A stretch of DNA of 64,000 nt from Methanocella_A sp964548585 (GTDB lineage Archaea; Halobacteriota; Methanocellia; Methanocellales; Methanocellaceae), in contig CAZJRS010000001.1 in the NCBI GenBank assembly GCA_964548585.1, forward strand, positions 34,426 to 98,425, written 5' to 3'. This document shows, in pieces, positions 8,520 through 18,099 of the stretch. The position numbers and the translations under genes were made by a program. Position 1 is the first letter of the stretch. Every line of letters begins with the position of its first letter. The notes beneath the pieces are model-generated. The model had not been told where the DNA came from. It made no database searches and was given only the letters and a program-made list of their open reading frames with translations.

Positions 8520-9896
8520 TCATACACCGAACCGCGACTTAAGCTCATAGATCGCTGCACTGACCGCCCGCAGGGATTTCCCGGCCTCGGCTGCGCCTAT
8601 GCCAGATTTTTCGCCCGACATGATCCGGTCGTAGCAGTCCAGTGCCTCTTCGAGTTCCTTGCCGGTTTCGCCCAGGCAGGCCTCCAGCGAACATTCTACT
8701 GCGCTCCCTTCTACGCCTGAAAGCAGGCGTTTCAGACAATTAATGCGATCGTAGAGTGAACAGTTCGCAATGCTGGTGAAGTCAAGTAAGCGGTCTCCTG
8801 TCAATGAGCTGCGGAGCAGACCGTTGAGAAACGCGTCGAGGGCGGTCATGGACTCGATGATAGAGACCGAGAAGTGCTCTTCATCGTACAGCCGCCTGGC
8901 ATTCAGGGTCAACAGCTTGTAAAGGGAAGGGTCGGACGATAGCAGCATTTTGACCATCATGACGTCTTCCGAGTTCAGTACCGTCGGAAGAGGCGGATTT
9001 ACTGCCGGAGAGTGGTAGATCTCCATGAAGTCGCCAAACGAGTTTTTCATGACCACAGTGGACACAGAAAAGCGGGATTTTCGCAGCGAAAAATTGATCT
9101 CATCCCGTACCAGCACAATCGCTCCCATGAACTTTTTGAGGTGCTCAAATGCCTCATCCGCAACCTGGCCCGGGTTATTGCATTCGATCAGGTTCCTGAC
9201 ACTTGCATAGGGTGCCTCAAATTCCATAACACCATCGGTGGAGTCGATGCCCTCGGCTTTGTAGACCAGCTTCTCGATCTTCACCATTTTTCCACGTGGC
9301 AAATAGGTAACCGGCTCATTCAGCCCGATCGTGAAACCCTGGATGGCAAAGTCCACCCGGACAATGCAGGGTATTCCCGAAGCCTCCAGGTGCTCGAGCG
9401 CGCCGGAAGGCGAGCCACGCGCCTGCGCTTCTTCCTCCTTTCTCTTGATTTCGAGAGCCCGAGTCGTGACCACACTGTCATAGATTGCCTTCTCTTTTTC
9501 GACGATCGACAAATGGTCACCTCCGAGCGATTCCCCGATCACTTTCAGCTCAATATAGTAGTTTTCGAATTCATCCGGCGACAGGACTCCGGAGATATGG
9601 AGCAAGTTATAGAGCGTATTAAACATCGACTCCTGGGTCGCGGTATTCTTTTCCTTCTTTAAAGCGTAAGAACGCTCGAGATAAGACCGTGCCTCAGCGT
9701 TAAGGTTATCCCGGTGAAGTGCAATGCCGATATTATTCAGCGTCTCGGCAGTTTCCTTATTAGCATCAGTACGCTCGTAGATCGTGAGCGCAACTTCAAA
9801 CTCTTTTCTTGCTTGTGCAAACTTGTTCAGCGACAGCAGGTAATTACCATTCTGGAACCTGCGTGTGGCTATTTTCAGCGATTTATCGGCGTCCAT
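8520..9896 (-). CDS. TPR-containing protein of unknown function
   Basis: The 458-residue protein starts with helical repeats of TPR type (about 1-90: NYLLSLNKFAQARKEFEVAL, then TLNNIGIALHRDNLNAEARS). A central region (about 100-340) has no match I recognise, and the C-terminal part (about 350-450) is helical. It has no signal peptide or membrane segment, so it should be cytoplasmic. I chose the ATG at 9894-9896 because GGATGGA lies 5 bases before it; the reading frame stays open 30 codons upstream but without a ribosome site. TPR domains normally bind other proteins. The gene stands alone. Confidence 0.7.
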   Translation of the reverse strand: MDADKSLKIATRRFQNGNYLLSLNKFAQARKEFEVALTIYERTDANKETAETLNNIGIALHRDNLNAEARSYLERSYALKKEKNTATQESMFNTLYNLLHISGVLSPDEFENYYIELKVIGESLGGDHLSIVEKEKAIYDSVVTTRALEIKRKEEEAQARGSPSGALEHLEASGIPCIVRVDFAIQGFTIGLNEPVTYLPRGKMVKIEKLVYKAEGIDSTDGVMEFEAPYASVRNLIECNNPGQVADEAFEHLKKFMGAIVLVRDEINFSLRKSRFSVSTVVMKNSFGDFMEIYHSPAVNPPLPTVLNSEDVMMVKMLLSSDPSLYKLLTLNARRLYDEEHFSVSIIESMTALDAFLNGLLRSSLTGDRLLDFTSIANCSLYDRINCLKRLLSGVEGSAVECSLEACLGETGKELEEALDCYDRIMSGEKSGIGAAEAGKSLRAVSAAIYELKSRFGV

Positions 9897-10149
9897 GCCA
9901 GTCCATCCATCCCATGTCATATTAAGCAACGTCAGGGTATTTAAACATTGTAGTGCTGACAGCTTTCGGGCGACCATAAATAACACAAAATCTTGACCAT
10001 GGTTGAACTGTAAAGAGTCAGGTGATGATCGGAGTCCTGGTCAGATATAAGCTATGAAAAACGTGATCGAATACTGCGCTGTGCCAGATATGACAGATAA
10101 ACAGAATACAGGTACCAGCCCTTGTCAATGAACGACTCAACAATCCGAA

Positions 10150-10375
10150 CGCTGCGCTGTGCCTGTGCCACACAGATGCCACAGATTACTTTGGATTTCA
10201 CTGATTGAAACTAATTTCACTGATGGAGTCGATTACACAGATTACTAGTCTATTCAGTTTAATCGATCACTCCCCGGGACGAATCTGTGCAATCAACCTC
10301 ATCCGTGCCATCGGAAAAAATCTGTGCAATCCAAAGTAATCTGTGAAATCTGTGTGGCACAGGCACAGCGCAGCG
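10150..10375. repeat. Long inverted-repeat element, copy C (largest)
   Basis: Arms of 48 bases (10150-10197 and 10328-10375) differ at only two positions and enclose a 130-base interior that itself repeats the ACAGATTACT motif. Outer ends match copies A and D (CGCTGCGCTGTGCCTGTGCC and the reverse), and the left flank AACGACTCA is shared with copy D. The remainder of the 9897-10561 intergenic region shows no gene beyond a plausible ligase promoter. Confidence 0.85.
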
Positions 10376-10561
10376 ATCGTTGTCATTCACAGGCTCGGGG
10401 ACAACCTCTTTATCAGTATCATTATTAAACACAGCAATATGACACAAAGACGATAAATGATAACAGAAAACACTTTGCGGCTTTGCGTTTGATATCAGAG
10501 GTATCCCGCAACCTTTTTAGTCAGACAAGCCTATTTTATGCGAAGCAGAAAAGTGATCGCG

Positions 10562-12268
10562 ATGTTGTTCAAAGAGCTTGTGAGTGTGTACGAAAATCTC
10601 CGGAGTACTTCCAGTCGGCTGGAGAAGTCTGCGATGATTGCAGACTTCCTCAAAACGGTGCCGGCAGAGGAGCTTCCGGTGGTGGTCACTTTCCTGACCG
10701 GCCGTGTCTTTCCGGAGTGGGATCAGCGGAAGACCGGTGTGGCCAGTCAGTCCATGATCAAGATCATTGCTACTATTACTCATAATTCTGAAGACGCCGT
10801 GGTGAACAGCTACAAGAAAACAGGCCACCTGGGCGTGACCGCAGAAGAAATGTTCCTGAAGCGGAAGCAAGTTACGTTCTTTGAGCCGGAGGACATCAAG
10901 ATCAAAGAGCTGTACGATACGTTCCTCGAGATCGCCAGGGCTTCGGGCGCAGGCTCTTCCACTAAGAAGCAGAAGATCCTTATCGGCATACTACACCGGG
11001 CTTCCATCCCGAAAGAGGCGAATTATATCGTCAGCCTGACCATCGAGTACGTGTTGTCGGGCGCTAAAGAAGGGGTGATGGAAGACGCAATCGGGCAGGC
11101 GTTCGGGGCTACTCTGGATCAGGTACGCAGGGCTCACATGTTAACCAGCGACCTGGGGGAGACTGCCCGGATCGCCAGGACGGAAGGCATCCAGGGCCTG
11201 GAATCGATCACGATCAGACCGATGAGGCCGGTACGACCGATGCTGGCTCAGAACGTCTCAAGCATACAGGAAGCACTGGATACGCTCGGCGGTATCGCGG
11301 ACTTCGAGATGAAGTATGATGGCGCCAGGCTACAGATCCATAAGGTGGGTAACGAAGTACACATGTATTCCCGGCGGTTAGAGGATATGACAGACGCACT
11401 GCCGGAGATCGTCGATTACATCCGATCCGGCGTGAAGTCTGATACGGCGATTCTTGACTGCGAATGCGTAGCTATTGACAAGGAGTCCGGGCGAGCGATC
11501 CCATTCCAGAATATCCTGACCAGACTAAGACGTATCCACAAGGTAGAAGAAACCCAGAAACTTTTTCCCTTGATACTCCGCCCGTTCGACGTTTTGTATA
11601 ACGAAGGACAGAGTACGATCGATCTACCATTCCATGAGCGCCGGAAGATACTAGAAAAGATCATCAGTTCACCCGACGAGAAGTGCCACCCCGCCCTGGC
11701 ACTGATCACAGATAAAGCAGAAGAAGCGCAACAGCTCTTCGATGAATCGATCAAGAGCGGAAACGAAGGTCTCATGGGCAAGGACATTAACGCCACATAT
11801 ACGCCGGGCGTCAGAGGCAAGAAGATGCTCAAGATCAAGTCAGTCCTGGATACCCTCGACCTTGCCATCGTCTCCGCCGAGTGGGGCCACGGCCGCAAGG
11901 CAGGCTGGCTCACTTCGTTTGAAGTCGCCGCAATAGACGAGGAAACCGGCGACTACGTCATACTGGGCAAAGTGGCCAGCGGCTTCTCGGACGAACAGCT
12001 ACAGGAGATGACCGAACGGCTGAAGCCCCTTCTCACAGGCGAGCACGGCCGCATAGTAGACGTCCGCCCCGATGTCATCGTAGAAGTCAAGTTTGAGGAA
12101 ATCCAGCGGAGCCCCAGCTACAGCAGCGGCTACGCCCTAAGGTTCCCCAGGCTGGTCCGGGTCCGAGAAGATTTGAGCCCCGAGGAAGTAAACAGTTTCT
12201 CCCGGGTGATGAACATCTATAACGTTCAGCAAAGATACAGCACAAAAGAAGGCGGCACACGCCAATAA
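10562..12268 (+). CDS. lig: ATP-dependent DNA ligase (archaeal type)
   Basis: The 568-residue enzyme joins DNA nicks in replication and repair. The N-terminal ~210 residues form the helical DNA-binding domain. The adenylation domain has the catalytic lysine at about residue 251 in motif I KYDGARLQ, motif III AILDCECVA, motif IV EGLMGKD and motif V KMLKIK. The OB-fold ends with the C-terminal PRLVRVREDLSPEE segment. Length and start (MLFKELVSVYENL) match archaeal replicative ligases; an upstream in-frame ATG at 10538 adds eight residues and is less likely. It appears monocistronic. Confidence 0.95.
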   Translation: MLFKELVSVYENLRSTSSRLEKSAMIADFLKTVPAEELPVVVTFLTGRVFPEWDQRKTGVASQSMIKIIATITHNSEDAVVNSYKKTGHLGVTAEEMFLKRKQVTFFEPEDIKIKELYDTFLEIARASGAGSSTKKQKILIGILHRASIPKEANYIVSLTIEYVLSGAKEGVMEDAIGQAFGATLDQVRRAHMLTSDLGETARIARTEGIQGLESITIRPMRPVRPMLAQNVSSIQEALDTLGGIADFEMKYDGARLQIHKVGNEVHMYSRRLEDMTDALPEIVDYIRSGVKSDTAILDCECVAIDKESGRAIPFQNILTRLRRIHKVEETQKLFPLILRPFDVLYNEGQSTIDLPFHERRKILEKIISSPDEKCHPALALITDKAEEAQQLFDESIKSGNEGLMGKDINATYTPGVRGKKMLKIKSVLDTLDLAIVSAEWGHGRKAGWLTSFEVAAIDEETGDYVILGKVASGFSDEQLQEMTERLKPLLTGEHGRIVDVRPDVIVEVKFEEIQRSPSYSSGYALRFPRLVRVREDLSPEEVNSFSRVMNIYNVQQRYSTKEGGTRQ

Positions 12269-12321
12269 CTGTACGTTGTAAATCAACATTAAAAAATTGG
12301 GGGGAATGGCGTAAGGCTTTC

Positions 12322-12555
12322 TTACCACCACAGGCCGCCCCAGCCTAGGCCACAGCCCCCGAGACAGGAGCCTAATCCGCCCAGACCCCAGCCAAGACCT
12401 CCGAGACCCCAGCCACCAAGGCCCCAGCCACCAAGGCCCCAGCCACCAAAGCCTCTGCCGAAACCCCAGCCTCCACCCCACCAGGCTTCCGCCGGGATCA
12501 TCGTCAAGGCTGTCGCAACAATTGCTGTTCCTGCTACAATCAGTTTCTTAAACAT
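12322..12555 (-). CDS. Small secreted Gly/Trp-rich repeat protein
   Basis: The 77-residue product begins MFKKLIVAGTAIVATALTMI, a clear signal peptide likely cleaved after AEA. The mature ~53 residues are nearly all Gly, Trp and Leu in a repeated GGWGLGG unit with two cysteines near the end (CLGGCGLGWGG). The DNA shows a matching tandem 15-base repeat. I chose the ATG at 12553-12555 because GGATG lies about 9 bases upstream and longer starts lack a ribosome site. The glycine-rich pattern could be structural or cell-surface; I know of no named family. It is convergent with the ligase gene. Confidence 0.65.
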   Translation of the reverse strand: MFKKLIVAGTAIVATALTMIPAEAWWGGGWGFGRGFGGWGLGGWGLGGWGLGGLGWGLGGLGSCLGGCGLGWGGLWW

Positions 12556-13023
12556 AGTCGTACACATCCTACACCCGGAACGTGAGTGAATCAAGATGTT
12601 CAAGATTACCGAGATATAAATTAAAAAAGTACTAAGACTCACCGTAAAACTAATTGTAAACACATATCCTGTGAAAAATTGTAAATGAAAAGTCACTACT
12701 TGACGCCCATGCGATCTCTGTCGTAGAACAGCAATTTCCGTTAAGACGCTGCCATATATTATTATCAATGTACCTAAAACAGCCATCTATGCAAGTCTTT
12801 CGTGAAAAGAGCCGGATAATAGAGATTAGTGTTGAAAAATCACGTGAGATGGACAGCGTCGGTGAAAAGCGTGTTCATATCGACCCGGTATCAGCATATC
12901 TACCGCTGGACGATTGCGAACAGGATGACTATTGATCATCCGGTATCTGCAATCTCGGATCACTTTATTATTACTGATAGGATCACTTTATTATTACTGA
13001 TAAAAAATAACTGATAAAAAAGT
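12556..13023. other. Intergenic region with a tandem repeat downstream of pheT
   Basis: No convincing gene is present. Two perfect copies of a 23-base unit beginning GGATCACTTTATTATTACTG lie head to tail at 12957-12979 and 12980-13002, followed by a decayed third piece. Read on the minus strand these give T-rich runs just after the pheT terminator hairpin, so they may add termination strength. Confidence 0.6.
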
Positions 13024-13046
13024 GCTGCCCCTTATTTCAGGGCAGC
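13015..13046 (-). terminator. Hairpin plus T-run terminator overlapping the pheT stop codon
   Basis: On the minus strand GCTGCCC (13046-13040) pairs with GGGCAGC (13030-13024), and six T follow after two bases. The pheT stop codon (13032-13034) is in the loop. A hairpin with a T-run is unusual for archaea, where T-runs alone often suffice, but the position at the end of the trpS-pheS-pheT operon fits. Confidence 0.6.
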
Positions 13047-14693
13047 GATCTCCATCTCGAACGCCGCTATCGGCATCTCGATGCCCCAGTTCTTGAGCAC
13101 GACCGGGCTTATTTCTCCGATTACACCAGCTTTTCTGTCACCGATCCAGATCTCCGCACACCGGCCCGGGATAAACGACAGGTGATCCGCAGGTACGGTC
13201 TTCAGCTGTTCGAGCTTGCCGAAGTTCAGGCACAGCGCCTGGAGTTTTGACTTGATCTCATTGTACCCGGCCTTAGAATAGCACAGTGTACAGGCGACGT
13301 GGTCCAGTTCTTTGACCCCGGTGTTCTCCTCGTGGTCCAGGTGAGCGACCGAGCCCACTTCGAAGATGTTCTGCGGGTACTCCCGGTGCAGGTTGTTCGA
13401 CAGCACGATCATCAGCGAGGGTATCAACGAAGGCCTGACAATGTTGTACTGCTCTGCATACGGGTTAGAGATCTCGACTACCTTGCCGTCGGAGTGGAGA
13501 TTCATCTTAGTAAACGCCTCGTCCTTGCCGATCAGGATGAAGTTGAACGTATCCTGTAAGCCCTGGCCAACCAGAGTATTCCGGATGGCATCGCCGAGCT
13601 TGGTCGTCTCGGTCAGCTTGCCTGCAGAGGGCGTGTTGGGGTACGATGGGATGATGTTATTGTATCCGAAGGCCCGGCCTACGTCGTCGACCACGTCCCG
13701 CCTGTGGAGGATGTCCGTCCGGTAAGGTGGGATCTCGACAGTCAGGTAGTCGCTGGCCGTCTCCAGTATTCCGAAACCCATGCGTTCGAGCAGGTGTTTG
13801 ATGTCCGGTGCGGTCAGTTCCAGGCCGAGGATGCGGTTGATGTACTCCACCTCAACGTCCATCGTACGGATGTTGAAGTTGGGCCTCTTCAGAGTCTCAT
13901 CGGGGTACACCACATCAAGAGTGTAAATGGTTGCGCCCCGTAGGTCCAGTGAGTAGAGGACGATGTTGAGCATGTAATCGATAGTGCGGAGGTCCTCGCC
14001 GGTCAGCTCGATGAGCAGGTCATGGGTATTGATGGATACCTCGGTGCGCTTCGAGTTGATGATAGGCGGAAACGAGAAGATCGCTTCGTCGTCCACGATG
14101 ATTGGCATCAACTTTTTATCTTCCAGGACGTAGCGGAACTCGATGCCCTTGGGGTGTTTCGTCAGGACGTCGGTGAGGGTCATCGTCTCAGTGCTCTGCA
14201 GCGGCACGAATTTGACACTGTCCCCAGGCACTGCCCGGTAGTGAATCTCCTTACCCTTGATCTTTGATAGGTCGTGAACGCCTACGGCACCTTTCTTACG
14301 CTTGCGGCCGAAGGTGCCGTGTAGCTTTTCCTGCAGGTGCATGAGCGACTTGATCGACTCGTCGGTGAAATGGACGTCCCGGACGATTGCACCGGTGACG
14401 TAAGGCCGGACAGGCTCGACTTCCCGGCTGACAATCAGCTTGTAATCGGATTTCAAGAGCTTTGGTACGGTCAGGCCTGTTTGTACCTCGTAGTAAGCCC
14501 GGAGCATTCGGGCGATGCCCTCTTCACTGAGAAGATCAGCACGGTCGCTGGTCACCTCAAAGGTGACTTCGTCGCCTTGGATGTCTTCGGTTTCGGAGCC
14601 GAGCTCGAACATGACTTCCCGGACCTTGTCCAGGCTGAGATCTATGCCTATTAGCTTGACGAGATCAGGGTAGTTTAGTGTTACTGTTGCCAT
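13032..14693 (-). CDS. pheT: Phenylalanyl-tRNA synthetase beta subunit (archaeal/eukaryal type)
   Basis: The 553-residue protein is the short beta chain of archaea and eukaryotes, which lacks the bacterial anticodon-binding FDX domain. It contains the B3/B4 editing region (around GRKRKKGAVGVHDLSKIKG, which removes mischarged tyrosine), the B5 DNA-binding-like domain (PNFNIRTMDVEVEYINRILG) and the catalytic-like core with PYRTDILHRRDVVDDVGRAF. It forms the alpha2beta2 enzyme with PheS. Its start overlaps the end of pheS by 13 bases, so translation is coupled. Confidence 0.95.
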   Translation of the reverse strand: MATVTLNYPDLVKLIGIDLSLDKVREVMFELGSETEDIQGDEVTFEVTSDRADLLSEEGIARMLRAYYEVQTGLTVPKLLKSDYKLIVSREVEPVRPYVTGAIVRDVHFTDESIKSLMHLQEKLHGTFGRKRKKGAVGVHDLSKIKGKEIHYRAVPGDSVKFVPLQSTETMTLTDVLTKHPKGIEFRYVLEDKKLMPIIVDDEAIFSFPPIINSKRTEVSINTHDLLIELTGEDLRTIDYMLNIVLYSLDLRGATIYTLDVVYPDETLKRPNFNIRTMDVEVEYINRILGLELTAPDIKHLLERMGFGILETASDYLTVEIPPYRTDILHRRDVVDDVGRAFGYNNIIPSYPNTPSAGKLTETTKLGDAIRNTLVGQGLQDTFNFILIGKDEAFTKMNLHSDGKVVEISNPYAEQYNIVRPSLIPSLMIVLSNNLHREYPQNIFEVGSVAHLDHEENTGVKELDHVACTLCYSKAGYNEIKSKLQALCLNFGKLEQLKTVPADHLSFIPGRCAEIWIGDRKAGVIGEISPVVLKNWGIEMPIAAFEMEIAALK

Positions 14694-16168
14694 ACGACAG
14701 GCACGCTCCTCAAAAAGTTTATGTCACACAACGGCCCGTGCAGGTCCCGTATATCGGTATACCCATACAGGATCATCATGAGCCGCTCCAGCGCGAGGCC
14801 CCAGGCCATCACATCGCACTCGATGCCAAAAGGCCAGAGCATTTCATCACGGAACATGCCGGAGTTGCCGATCTCGATCCATCGCCCCGTCCGGGGATGC
14901 CTCCCGTAGATTTCGAGGCTCGGCTCGGTGTACGGATTGTAGGTCGGCTTGAACTTCAGATCAGAGATGCCAAACCTTGAGTAGAATTCCCGGAAGGTTC
15001 CCATGAGATCTTTGACGCTCAGGTGGTGGTCCATGACCCAGCCTTCGATCTGGCAGAACTCAAGCAGGTGAGTCTGGTCGATCGTGTCGTTGCGGAACAC
15101 CGGCTCTACTGAGAAAAACTTGTGAGGCGGGGTCTTATGCTGCATCAGGTACCTGGCGGTCAGCGAAGTCGTGTGGCCTCTCAGTACTAGTTTTTTCCCG
15201 ATGGCCTCGTTCCACTCGTAGTTCCAGCCCAGCGACCCTGCCTGGCTGCCGTCTTCGTGGACTTCCTTGACACGCTTGACCAGTTCGGGTGGCAGGTGGT
15301 GGATATACTTAGGCTCTTTCAGGTTAAACTGGTCCCAGTGCGTCCTGGCCGGGTGGTCCTGGGGCATAAACAGGACGTCGTTGACGTAAAATTCCGCGTC
15401 GACCATGGGCCCTTGCATCTCTTTGAAGCCCATCTCGATCAGAGTGCGCTTGACTACGTCCATGCCCATGCGTAAGATGTGTTTTCTTCCGCCGAATTCG
15501 ACCTGCACTGGTGCGGCCATGTCGAACTTCCGGAAGGATTTGCCCTGCCATGAGCCGGAGGCGATCATTTCCGGGGTCAGCTGGCTGAGCTCTTCGATGA
15601 TCTCGATGCCGGCTCGCTGGATAGCGAGCCCGGTTTCTGTGATCCGGACGAACTTTGTCTTAACCTCGAGCAGCTCGATCAGGTTTCTCTTGACGAGGTC
15701 TTTGATGACTTTTGCATCAAAGCCTTGCTGGGACTCGCCCTTTGAGAGGGCAGCCAGGATTTGTTCATCGGCAGATGGCTCGGCCTTCTGGGGGAAGATC
15801 ACTGTATCAGTTTCCCTCTTCTCGAACTTCGCCCAGCCTTTCTGGCGAAGCCAGCCGATCGCGATGTTTACGATCGCGGGCGGAAACTGCTTTTTAAGCT
15901 CATTCAGGGAGATGCCTTCCGCAGGGAGTGCGTCGCGAATCGTGCGCTCCGGCAACCCTTCGGCAGCATATTTCTTACCCTCCCCGGTCAGCACGTACTC
16001 TGCCTCAACCTCATCCCTTAGTACAGCCAGCCCTCGCTCTGCCAGCATGGCCGAGGCCTGTACGGCAGCCTCGATCTTAAGACCGGTGGCAGTTGCCAGC
16101 TCCTTTGCCGTGACCTCGTTCAGGTCAAGCGACCGGAGTACCAGCCGCTCATTAATAGAAAGATCCAT
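14681..16168 (-). CDS. pheS: Phenylalanyl-tRNA synthetase alpha subunit
   Basis: The 495-residue catalytic subunit activates phenylalanine and charges tRNA-Phe. Residues 1 to about 180 are tandem winged-helix domains that bind tRNA (starting MDLSINERLVLRSLDLNEVT). The C-terminal class II core has motif 2 (FFSVEPVFRNDTIDQTHLLE), the GHTTSLTARYL substrate region and motif 3 (GLALERLMMILYG). This long N-terminal form is archaeal/eukaryal. GAGGGTAG precedes the ATG. It sits 23 bases after trpS and overlaps pheT, forming a three-gene synthetase operon. Confidence 0.96.
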   Translation of the reverse strand: MDLSINERLVLRSLDLNEVTAKELATATGLKIEAAVQASAMLAERGLAVLRDEVEAEYVLTGEGKKYAAEGLPERTIRDALPAEGISLNELKKQFPPAIVNIAIGWLRQKGWAKFEKRETDTVIFPQKAEPSADEQILAALSKGESQQGFDAKVIKDLVKRNLIELLEVKTKFVRITETGLAIQRAGIEIIEELSQLTPEMIASGSWQGKSFRKFDMAAPVQVEFGGRKHILRMGMDVVKRTLIEMGFKEMQGPMVDAEFYVNDVLFMPQDHPARTHWDQFNLKEPKYIHHLPPELVKRVKEVHEDGSQAGSLGWNYEWNEAIGKKLVLRGHTTSLTARYLMQHKTPPHKFFSVEPVFRNDTIDQTHLLEFCQIEGWVMDHHLSVKDLMGTFREFYSRFGISDLKFKPTYNPYTEPSLEIYGRHPRTGRWIEIGNSGMFRDEMLWPFGIECDVMAWGLALERLMMILYGYTDIRDLHGPLCDINFLRSVPVVWQQ

Positions 16169-16191
16169 AAATGCTACCCTCTTCTAACCGG

Positions 16192-17445
16192 TTATTTGAA
16201 ATCTTTACAGTTCTTTACGGCGATCTGATCGCCTTCTTTGATACTGCAGTACTCTTTCATCGTCTTCTTTAGCTTCGCCACTTCTTTAGAGTCCTGTGGC
16301 CGCTTGAGCTTATCGTATACCGCGCTGTAGTCGCTGACGATGAAGTCCTGTATTTTGTCCCTTGCCTGCTCCCGCTTCTCCTGGTGACGCTCCAGGAAGC
16401 TGACCACCCGGTCGGCAAGCTCCTGCTTGCATTCGCCGCACATGATCTCGCCCCGGCGGCATTTCTGCTCCCGGGTATCGAGCTTTTCCTGGTCCATCTC
16501 GAACAGGTAGTGGTAATACTGGAAAATGGCGCAGATGCTCGGGATTCCACCCAGCTGCTTCTGCTCCGTGATCGTGACTCTGCCGCCGGTGAAGGCGCTC
16601 AGTACTTTTTTACGGGCTACTTTGGGTTCGTCGACGGTATAGATGGTCGACTCGGGCTTGGATGCAGACATCTTATCCGACCCGGCCAGGCTCGGCAGGA
16701 AGGTACAGTGGATGGCAGCAGGCTTATAGTAGCCTAGCTTTGGCGCTATGTCCCGAGTGACCCGGAAATGCGGGTCCTGGTCGATGGCCTGCGGGATTAG
16801 CACAGGAATATTCTTGCCCGCTTCGACAGAGGGCAGGAAGGCGGGGGCCGATTGCATGGCAGTTATGAAGATCATACCGACGTTTGTGCTATTATCGAAG
16901 CCGAACACGGCTTTAGCTGTGCTAAAGGTGATGCGCTTCGCCACCTCCATGGCAATGCGGTAAAGCGTCTTGGAATATTCTAGATCAGAGAAAATTTTTG
17001 TCTTCTTCGGATCGAAACCCAGCGCGATGACGTCCAGCGTGTTTTCATACGTGTAGGACATGGCCTCTTTCATCGACAGCTCTGGCTTGAACAGGAACTT
17101 CTCATCATCGGTCATCTGGAAGTACAGCGGAGCATCGAAGGTATCCTGCAGGTACTTCGTAAACATCCAGGGCATCAGGTGGCCGAGGTGAGTGTGACCC
17201 GAGGGACCTCTACCGGTATAGAGGACGAATTTTTCTCCCGCTTCGTACCGGTCCAGCAGCCATTTCAGGTCCCGGTGGGAGAAAAATACTTTACGCTTCA
17301 GGGCCATCGGCAAATCGCCGGTCAGGCGCTTCCATCGCTCCAGAAGCTCGCTATTGATAGGCTCGGTGCCAAAATCCTCGATCAGCTTAGTGTAATCAAT
17401 CGTACCGCTGACGTCCCACGGCGTGACAGTAAAATCCTGGTTCAT
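16192..17445 (-). CDS. trpS: Tryptophanyl-tRNA synthetase (archaeal/eukaryal type)
   Basis: The 417-residue class I enzyme has the HIGH-type motif GHTHLGH near residue 84, the KMSKS-type loop KMSAS, and the N-terminal PWDVSG segment characteristic of the archaeal/eukaryal TrpRS. It activates tryptophan and charges tRNA-Trp. I place the start at the ATG at 17443-17445, since GGAAG sits 6 bases upstream; an ATG two codons earlier is too close to that site. It is the first gene of trpS-pheS-pheT and is divergent from a GNAT gene. Confidence 0.95.
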   Translation of the reverse strand: MNQDFTVTPWDVSGTIDYTKLIEDFGTEPINSELLERWKRLTGDLPMALKRKVFFSHRDLKWLLDRYEAGEKFVLYTGRGPSGHTHLGHLMPWMFTKYLQDTFDAPLYFQMTDDEKFLFKPELSMKEAMSYTYENTLDVIALGFDPKKTKIFSDLEYSKTLYRIAMEVAKRITFSTAKAVFGFDNSTNVGMIFITAMQSAPAFLPSVEAGKNIPVLIPQAIDQDPHFRVTRDIAPKLGYYKPAAIHCTFLPSLAGSDKMSASKPESTIYTVDEPKVARKKVLSAFTGGRVTITEQKQLGGIPSICAIFQYYHYLFEMDQEKLDTREQKCRRGEIMCGECKQELADRVVSFLERHQEKREQARDKIQDFIVSDYSAVYDKLKRPQDSKEVAKLKKTMKEYCSIKEGDQIAVKNCKDFK

Positions 17446-17658
17446 CGTCATCTTCCATATGAATTTAAGAGTTTATGCGTAAAATCTGGGTATGGCTCTG
17501 TAGGCACTATAGCAGAAATACACTCGCAGATAATGTTTTTAATTTACTTTAATGTTGCTATCACATCGCACGAACGGCGCTATCGGTGGAAGTACTTACA
17601 CTTATCTGCACTTTCAAAGCAGAAGGGCTTTAAACATTCACCAAGATTATTTTGAGAC

Positions 17659-18099
17659 ATGAGCCAGGAAGCCAGCTTATCGCATAGTATAGAGGTCCGA
17701 CGGACAGATGCGTGGGACGTAGCGGAGATCGCGGACCTCTACCGTGCCGGTGGCTGGTGGCAGGAGACGTGGGACCCGGAGGGTATTCGTCCCCTGATCA
17801 AGGGCAGCTTTGCATTCGTGGTAGCCGTAGACACAAAAACCGGCAAAGCGGTCGGTATGGGCAGGATCATATCAGATGGTGTCTCGGACGGTTACATCCA
17901 GGATCTGGTCGTGCTTTCCCAGCATCGCAAATGCGGCATCGGAGGCAGGATCGTCTCGGAGCTGGTCGCCTGTGGCAAAGCGCAGGGCCTTGGGTGGATC
18001 GGCTTGATTGCCGAGCCTGGGTCTGACCAGTTCTACAGCTCGTTAGGATTTCAAACCATGAAGGGACATGTTCCCATGATCTACAAAGGAGGCAACTAA
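17659..18099 (+). CDS. GNAT-family N-acetyltransferase
   Basis: The 146-residue protein shows the GNAT fold: a strand-helix start with IADLYRAGGWW, a central strand FVVAVDTKTGKAVGMGRI, and the acetyl-CoA-binding loop QHRKCGIGGRIVSEL (the Q/R-x-x-G-x-G/A motif). The final strands (WIGLIAEPGSDQFYSSLGF) match family motif B. The acceptor substrate is unknown. The next gene starts directly after its stop codon, with AAAGGAGG inside this gene's end, so the two are translationally coupled. Confidence 0.85.
   Translation: MSQEASLSHSIEVRRTDAWDVAEIADLYRAGGWWQETWDPEGIRPLIKGSFAFVVAVDTKTGKAVGMGRIISDGVSDGYIQDLVVLSQHRKCGIGGRIVSELVACGKAQGLGWIGLIAEPGSDQFYSSLGFQTMKGHVPMIYKGGN

Noticed and set aside
12829..13014. 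Open frame of 61 codons on the plus strand
   Set aside because: It spans the tandem repeat and terminator tail of pheT; composition is random and there is no ribosome site.
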